A program made the translations under genes and the position numbers. Under the pieces are notes generated by a model that ran no database searches, had not been told where the DNA came from, and was given only the letters and a program-made list of their open reading frames with translations. From Rhododendron vialii (Eukaryota > Streptophyta > Magnoliopsida > Ericales > Ericaceae), in assembly GCF_030253575.1 (NCBI RefSeq), contig NC_080569.1:25494501-25558500 (forward strand): a stretch of 64,000 nt of DNA, given 5' to 3'. Positions 57,293 to 64,000 of this stretch are shown here, one piece after another. Every line of letters begins with the position of its first letter. Within the stretch, counting starts at the first letter, position 1.

Positions 57293-60200
57293 TTACTCGT
57301 AGAGAAAAACCACCGCATTAGGAGAGGATCTTGGAAAGCTTAAAAGCATTTGAGCTGCTCGGACAAATTCTTTTTGCCATTTACAACTCTCCATTAGCGT
57401 ATCGATGACCATCTTATGGAGCACCAGAGAATTCTTCAGTAGAAATTGTACAAAAGACAAGTAGAAGTCAAATTGACACTGTACTAACCCAATAAACTTA
57501 ACTTTCTGGAGATGGAACACCAAACAGGTGAAAGCCTTTTTTTGTGATGTCCAATAGTGCTTTTCATCAAAATTGCAAAGTCCAGGAAATTTGTCCCCAA
57601 AGTACTGCAAAAAAAGAATGCATTAAGATGAGATTTTGCATACGTTTAAGGGCAGCAATGCACATTTTTGAAAGAATGACTTCTTATGCTAATTGAAAGG
57701 ATTCAAAGTCTACTTCAGAGGTCATCAACAAGGGTACTATGAATGAGTGATTATTCAGCACTCCTAGAGCACTGCCACATGGTGCTCCGGGGCCATTGCA
57801 TGGAGAAGGCCCCTACAACACCACATGACAGTGCGTGGTGCTTCTGAAGCAATTAATAATTTTCCATAATGAAGACATAAACATGATGAGGAAATATTTT
57901 CAACAGAAAAGCATATAAACCCAAGAAATGGCTCATCTACATCTTCCTACAAAGAGGCCACCCACAACTTCCAGCATCCACCAAGTACAAGTGACTGAAA
58001 TCCCCAAGGACCCCAATTAAGGAAAAGATATTGGGTCAGCCTACATGTCAAGAATTATAAACCAAAGAAACCAAGAAATGGCTCATCTACATCTTCCTAC
58101 AAAGAGGCCACCCACAAATTCCAGCATCCACCAAGTACAAGTGACTGAAATCCCCAAGGACCCCAATTAAGGAAAAGATATTGGGTCAGCCTACATGTCA
58201 AGTATTAAACCAAAGAAAGTGGCCAAGAGTGTACACATCACCAATTGGGTGAATCTTGACTTGCTGTTTGTCGATTATTGATATGCGTCAATTCTCAGCA
58301 ACTTTCTTTGGTTTAATTCATAGTCGTTAGACTTATCGAAGAACTGTAGAATAAGTCATATTTGCCTAAGTCATTCTTTACACATCTGGAGAATAACTAC
58401 AAAAAATACATTAAGGAAATGATCGGATAAAACACACCTCATCACAGCTGGAAGAGGACAAGGTTATGACTAATGTCACCAGATTATATGAACTTTCCAA
58501 CATGTGTGCTATTCCAGGGAGGACTGATTTCCTGATACTCGTATCAAGTGTTAAGCATTCACACTCCAACCAGGGAGAGCACAATCCTTTTTCTTCCATT
58601 ATACCTAGAACCTTGGCCCATCGGAGTGAAATACAAAATCAACAAAAATCAACAAATTAGAAGATTCTTGAAGCTTGTTCAAAATCTACTTTGCATATGA
58701 TGAGAGACACAGTGTATTTGTAACATTCTTTAATTCCCAAACCATGTTTCACTTCTAGTATAGGAGAGCAACAGGTAACAACCAAATTTGAAATGCCAGG
58801 CTTCTTCCTTAGAACACAAACTGATTAAAGTACTGCTCACTAGAAGGAAGCATGGGCTTCAGCCATTAGAAAATATTGAGCACAAACACTAAGACTGAAA
58901 CATGGACAAGGTCATAGCTCTATAATATTTTCCCTTTTTCTTAGTCAGATGACTTGAACTCGAGATCTTTAATATCATTAATATCATTAATAACAGAAAG
59001 ACAATGAATTGAATTGAATCAATCGATTCCGGGTCCAAGAAAACAACTTAACAAGACATGGATGAGAACAACTGTGACCGTTGAATACTTGGAAAATTAA
59101 AGAATATTCTTCACAGAATCACAGCTACCTCTTTATGTGCACAGTAATACCCTCCTAACTTAAGAAATATGCACATACATTGATTGGGATTCACCTCCGG
59201 ATACTGAGTAGGTAGTTTGATCCTTATAATTTTTCTCTGCATAGTAAACTCATGGGAAAATTCAGAGTATTTGGTCGAATTACCATAGTAAGAGTACTAA
59301 GAACTTCAAAGAGGGAATACAACCATTCTTCATCGCTGAGATTTGAGAGCTCAAGTTCCGAATACAACTTTCTAATTCTGAATAGAAACTTCTATGATCT
59401 CAACCAACACGTAAGAACAAATGTTACTGGCAAGCTTAATTCTTTCAGGGTTACAAAACACGTCAATATTCAGTTAAGTTATGAAGCACATCGAATTGAA
59501 AGCACAAGCAAAGGATTATCAAGAGACCAACCTGTAGAGCCCAATCGCCTAAAGTAATATTCTTCACATGAATAAGGCTCTGGAGAAGTCCTCTTAACAT
59601 ATTTGGGTGCCTTTCATAATCATCTGAGTAATATCGACTTTTCATGTGAAAACTGATGTTAGCATCAATCAAAGACGATACATCCCCTAGCCGACAAATT
59701 TTATCACCTAAACTACCCGAAATCTCCAACGAATGAAGATGAGGAGCTGAAATTTCCAACATAGAATGGTGCCCACCGCCGTCGTCGTCATCATAGTCAT
59801 CACCATCGTCGTCATCATCACCATCATCATCATCATCATCCCAAACGTCTCTTAGAATCAATTTCTTCACACTTGCACTACTAACATGCAAATGATTGAA
59901 ACCGTAAAAGCAATACAACTCCAGAATCTCCAACAAAGGACTACCGGCTAATATCTTCTGAATCACATCTTCACTCAAATTCGCATACCCAATTGTCAAT
60001 TTCTTCAGCGAATTCCAACAAACAACTCCTTTGGGCAACACTTGGCACGCAGAAAACTTCAATGTTTTGAACGATGAATTAGTATAAAGAAGTTGTGGTA
60101 GCACGTAACTATCACTCTCAAACAAATCACACAGGTCGAAGTCAAGTTGAAGCTCCTCCGCCCCCTTCCCTGTTGCGAACCGAGTCCAGAGATTGACATT

Positions 60201-60566
60201 GGAAGCGTAATCCGACTCGTATCTAAACTCAACCCCGAATTTCTTGAGCTTAGAACAGTTGCAGAGAACTATGGTTTTGTCAACGAAGCTAACAAAGTCA
60301 CTAACGGTTTTCTCAGAGGAATCGGAATCACTAAGAAATTCAAGGGATGTGGAGTAAGTCCAAATATGCAGCCAACGTTTTGATAAAACCTGGGTTTTAA
60401 TGGCGTCTTCGATTGGCAAGAAGGAGAGAACGTGGCCGAGTATAGCGTCGGGCAATGCGGTGATTCGATCCACGGTGGGCTTCGACAACTTGGCGCATTC
60501 GTTGTCGCTTTCGGGGGTTGGGGGATGACTGAGTTCAATGCTGCTTGGTGATGACATGATTTCCAA
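57293..60566 (-). CDS. Locus E: intact F-box/LRR/FBD protein, ~506 aa
   Basis: Exons 60566-59532, 58611-58438 and 57604-57293 join in phase 0 with GT-AG borders (introns of 920 and 833 bp), giving about 345 + 58 + 103 residues. The F-box is at about 34-78 (ALPDAILGHVLSFLPIEDAI). LRR-like units follow (FKTLKFSAC, LEILELYCFYGF, HLHSLEISG). An almost pure Asp tract occupies residues 243-262, encoded by an ATC/GTC microsatellite at about 59779-59841. Exon 2 has LPGIAHMLESSYNLVTL and exon 3 the FBD (FVQFLLKNSLVLHKMVI, LLSFPRSSPNAVV). Unlike loci C, D and B it lacks most of the acidic/basic N-terminal extension. Predicted SCF ubiquitin-ligase substrate adaptor; target unknown. The second Met (60557) is an alternative start. 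Confidence 0.9.
57921..58218 (-). repeat. 150-bp tandem duplication in intron 2 of locus E
   Basis: CCAAGAAATGGCTCATCTAC and the following sequence occur at 57921 and again at 58071, nearly identical over the full length (for example AACTTCC vs AAATTCC). It accounts for part of the greater length of this intron compared with locus C. Confidence 0.85.
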
Positions 60567-60764
60567 ACTGCTCCCCTTGGACTTTCTCGAATTCTTCCGG
60601 AGAAGCCTTTTCTTGGTTTGATCTCCTCTTCAGCTTCTCCCTTTCAGGATCTCGGTAGAAAACGGGCTGCTTCTTTTAAACGACGAACAAGTCTTTGAAT
60701 GAGCTTCAATCTGAAAACGCATCTTCAGCTTCAGCCTTCAGGGTTAGTTTTACTGCTCTAAAAT

Positions 60765-60774
60765 CTAGGGTTTT
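60765..60774 (-). promoter_or_regulatory. Telo-box-like motif upstream of locus E
   Basis: CTAGGGTTTT (AAAACCCTAG on the gene strand) about 200 bp upstream of the start, next to AGTTTTACTGCTC, which resembles the leader of loci C and D. Confidence 0.45.
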
Positions 60775-60849
60775 GGAGGGGGGAAGGAGGAGGAAAATGA
60801 TACCCTTTGGCCGATACCTTTGGGAGGGCTTGTTCGTTGACCCGGGGGT

Positions 60850-61052
60850 GCTGTAGACTGTAGTGCACCCCCGCACTACACGTAAAGTGCGGCCAATCCG
60901 ATTATTTATCTCGATAATGAACAGTTCGGATTTTCATCCAAATAATAGACGGCTAGGATTTAGAGGAGTTCGAATTAAATCCAAATTGTCTGCATCGAGA
61001 TGAACGGTCGGATCAGCCACACTACACGGTGTAGTGCGATAGATGAACTACG
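60850..61052. mobile_element. Small foldback MITE
   Basis: Ends GTAGACTGTAGTGCACC-type and GGTGTAGTGCGATAGATGAAC are imperfect inverted repeats, with TCTCGATAATGAACAG / TGCATCGAGATGAACGG closer in. About 200 bp. No clear target duplication. Confidence 0.5.
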
Positions 61053-61245
61053 GCTCCTCTCATTCCTTGTTCGTTTGGGTATTCAAAATCTTTCCGCACG
61101 ATTTCTAATAATTTTTTTCTATCTATCTTTCTCTACTAATAACTTTTTAAAACCTCCATCAAAACTCAAAGTCTAGGACTACCGCACAACACAAAGTCTA
61201 GGACCGCCACATGGCCATTGCACGCCATGTTGGGCGTGAAGATAC

Positions 61246-61477
61246 AGAGAATATCTATAATTGTAAAATAATTATTTATGAGATCTTGTAAAAAATCAGC
61301 ACAAATATTGGTAGGAATAATTGGACTCAATGGATAGTTTTGGATAGTTTAAGAATGAAATAGAGAATATCTATAATTGTAAAATAGTTATTTATGAGAT
61401 CTTGTAAAAAATCGGCACAAATATTGGTAGAAATAATTGGACTCAATGGATAGTTTTGGATAGTTTAAGAATGAAAT
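61246..61477 (+). repeat. 116-bp tandem duplication
   Basis: AGAGAATATCTATAATTGTA at 61246 and 61362; the copies are nearly identical over 116 bp. Non-coding. Confidence 0.9.
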
Positions 61478-62886
61478 GGATGATTTTGATAATTCAAGGA
61501 CAAGGTAGAAAAAGGAAAAATAATTTGAGGAATAAAAATATAAAAATAACTCCTTTTTTTTTTAATCGGGATCTTTTGGGACTACTTTATCGAGTTTTTT
61601 AAATTTTTTAAAACTTTTTCTTGGTCGGGTGATTCTCCTCTTGAAACGAATGATGTGAGATAAATTATGGCGAAAATTTAAAAAAAAAAAAAGTAACTAA
61701 AAGTTAACAATGTTGTATGTGTTTAAAATATAAATTTGATTTCTACCATCACTTAATTGATGCAAACATTATTTTTTTTTGTCTTTTAACAGGTGAATTC
61801 ACGAAACAGCCCCTAAATTTTGTAAAAAGTGTATGCGTGCAAGGACTATTTTGTGAATTCACCCAATTAAAAGATAAAAATAAAAATGCTTGCATTAATT
61901 AGGAAAGTGTAGAAATCAATTTTCTTAAAAAATTTACTTCAGTCGAGACATACTCTACCTCTCACTCTTTTTTATTTTTTTTTTGGGTAAAATACTCTAT
62001 CTCTCACTCTCAATCATGTCTATACGCTCTTGAATCCGTATGCTCCCAACATTTATTAGTGCAAAATATTTTCCAAAGACACTTTCATATTCGGATTATA
62101 TGACTTAGCTAATTACTACCAAATGGACGGTGATAAATTAGACATTGTTTCATATGTTTCTTTAATACTACTGCAATATTTGGATCTTAGGCTTTTGAAG
62201 TAAACTGAAAAGGGAAGGAAAGAGAGAACAAGAAAGAAACTAAGGCCTCGTTCAACTAACTCAAATAAGTATTTATTTTTTGAATTAATAGAGATGTATT
62301 GTGAGAGAATGGTCTGTCTCGTAAAGCAAAAAATAAGTACTTACAAAATAAGAATCTTAGTGAAACGGGGCCTTCCTCCCTTATTTAAGTCAAGAAAAAT
62401 GAGAAAAAACTAGTAATACCTTGTGCAAAAATGATTTCTGTTTAAGAACCAATTACCATTTTATCTTTTAATCTATTTTAAATTTCTTGCGCCCTTCAAA
62501 GTCATGATCCTTTTTTATAATCCACCGGAAAGCTAGTTTCATTCAGTATCATATTCTATGTTTTACTGGAAAAACGGTGAACATGTAAAATACGAAGAAA
62601 ATTTATTACTATGAAGCAAGGGAAAGAAAAATAGCGGGAACTCAGAAAGAGAGCGCGGTGGAAATTTTATTGTGCTTAATACTTGATTTTTTTGATTTTC
62701 TTCTCTCCTCCCCTACAAACCAAATAATGAAAGAGAAGATTTCTTAGGTTCAATCTCTTTCCCCCTTTTCTTTTGTTCCATACAGGCGGTAAAAATAAAT
62801 ACTCCTAACAAGTTGTGGTAAATAGAGAAATTGAAAACATATCAAACCCAAGATTAAGCATAACCAAACAAACCCAGTAAATGAGA
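61478..62886. other. Gene-free stretch upstream of locus E
   Basis: AT-rich with A- and T-runs. No supported gene. The frame 61717-61902 has no domain. Confidence 0.4.
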
Positions 62887-63095
62887 TACTCCCTCTGCCC
62901 GATTGTTGAAGTGTCCTCTATGTTAAACTAGTGATTTATTAAGATCAAAAACTACAATGCTTCCTTGCATGGAGTATTTGCAAAATTTTGTGTTGAAATT
63001 TTGATTTTTTTTTTGTACGATAGTACTTTATTTATATATTTGAAAATTGCAAATCAATTCGTAAGGAACACTTAAAAAGGGACCGATCGAAGGAT
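62887..63095. mobile_element. Stowaway-like MITE, right end decayed
   Basis: Left end CTCCCTCTGCCC after TA; right side has AACACTTAAAAAGGGACCGA near 63066, mirroring GAAGTGTCC of the left. Right boundary approximate. Confidence 0.5.
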
Positions 63096-63292
63096 TATAG
63101 TGTTTACCATCCGTAACACTGTAACACATTTATTCAAGAATCTTCTTTTACCTCTTCTTTTTTTTTTTGTTATTGATTTTCACTCTCCCCATTTTGATAT
63201 ATACACTCCATTTTTTGTCTGTTAATGAAACTTATATATATAATTCTTCACTAAAAAACAAAAAATAGAGTGAAAATATAATATAAAAAAAA

Positions 63293-63722
63293 GAGAATTT
63301 CTTTTATATCCCTTCGACTTCCAAAAATTCATTTTGGTCCTTCACCTTTCAATTTTGGCATAAAAATACTTCGACTTTCTAATTTTTTTCAATGTCATCC
63401 TTTAGAGATATATACATATATAAACGAAAAATAGGGTGTTTGGATCAAGCATCCTACACACATCGGATGCCGTTGATTCCCGCGCCGGCCCCCTCATTTC
63501 TTTTTATAGAATTTTTCGACGGTTCGGATCGGCCGTCCAGTGGCCGAAAACGGCCCGGCGGGGCCGTCGGTCCCTATAGCAGGACTCAAAGAAAACGCAT
63601 TTCTTCTAAAGGATGACATTGAAAAAATTTGGAAAGTCGAAGTATTTAATGCCGAAATTAAAAGGTGAAGGACCAAAATGAATTTTTGGTCAAAGTCGAA
63701 AGGATATAAAAGAAATTTTCCC
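63293..63722. mobile_element. Foldback element with ~110-bp arms and an inserted fragment
   Basis: The left arm (63293-63406) contains TTTTATATCCCTTCGACTTC, CATTTTGGTCCTTCACC and AATGTCATCCTTTAGAG. The right arm (63603-63722) is its mirror. The loop (63407-63602) holds a fragment related to the right half of the 17771-18147 element (ATCGGATGCC, TTGATTCCCG, GACGGTTCGGATCGGCCGTC), so one transposon has probably entered another. Confidence 0.75.
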
Positions 63723-63774
63723 AAAAAAAAAAAAGGAGTATGAAAGATAAGTTCTTATACCGAATTGTAGTATT

Positions 63775-64000
63775 TGCTACCAGGACACGTGTGAAAATAA
63801 TAAGGTGAAGAAGCAAAATTTATTGACAACCAAAATTTACTGACACATGATCCTGTAATCAAACACTTGACGGAAAATAAAAAACTGCATGCATAAACTA
63901 TTGACAACCAAAACAGTAACAAGGTTTAACAATTTAATATTAAAAGACATCCAATAACTATAGCCCTGCATCAGAAAATAAAACAGCACAAACCAGTAAT
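63775..64000 (-). repeat. Conserved 3' flank of a further F-box locus (cut by the window edge)
   Basis: CTACCAGGACACGTGTGAAA, ATGATCCTGTAATCAAAC, CATAAACTATTGACAACC and GACATCCAATAACTATAGCC match the flanks after loci C (35740-36010) and D (40555-40830). In both of those the FBD exon follows within 0.1-1 kb to the right, so another family member is predicted just beyond 64000. Confidence 0.7.

Overview
The window looks like repeat-rich nuclear DNA from a eudicot plant. The signs are introns with GT-AG borders, AT-rich gene-poor DNA, Stowaway MITEs, TRIM retrotransposons with methionine-tRNA primer sites, a chromodomain Ty3/gypsy element, and a tandem family of F-box/LRR/FBD genes. The species cannot be fixed from the sequence.

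The organising feature is a tandem array of six F-box/LRR/FBD loci, all on the minus strand. The shared gene structure is exon 1 (F-box plus LRR, about 345-400 codons), exon 2 (58-60 codons) and exon 3 (FBD, about 103 codons), all joined in phase 0. From right to left: locus E (60566-57293) is intact, about 506 aa. Locus D (49024-41660) is a pseudogene split by a gypsy element. Locus C (39201-36051) is intact, about 562 aa. Locus B (31740-19829) has an 8-bp frameshifting insertion and an intron swollen to about 8.6 kb. Locus F (17718-16194) keeps only exon 1, with its F-box half duplicated. Locus A (14078-8080) has lost its start codon and carries two transposons inside exon 1. A conserved 3' flank seen after C and D recurs at 63775-64000, so a seventh copy probably begins just past the right edge.

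Almost everything else is mobile DNA, and much of it can be delimited by target-site duplications (TSDs) read directly. There are nine non-autonomous elements with 8-bp TSDs (hAT-like), one 9-bp-TSD Mutator-like element, several long palindromic foldback elements, and five Stowaway-type MITEs. There are also a tandemised TRIM with four LTR copies, a 413-bp TRIM, a 279-bp SMART-sized LTR element, a probable solo LTR next to a 25-G run, LINE remnants and a SINE-like fragment. Intron 1 of locus B contains a decayed piece of plastid atpA (a NUPT).

Functionally, only loci C and E look able to make protein. They are predicted substrate-recognition subunits of SCF ubiquitin ligases; the substrates cannot be inferred. 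I see no tRNA, rRNA, CRISPR or operon-like system. The notable biology is a birth-and-death F-box cluster caught at successive stages of decay with a readable transposon record.
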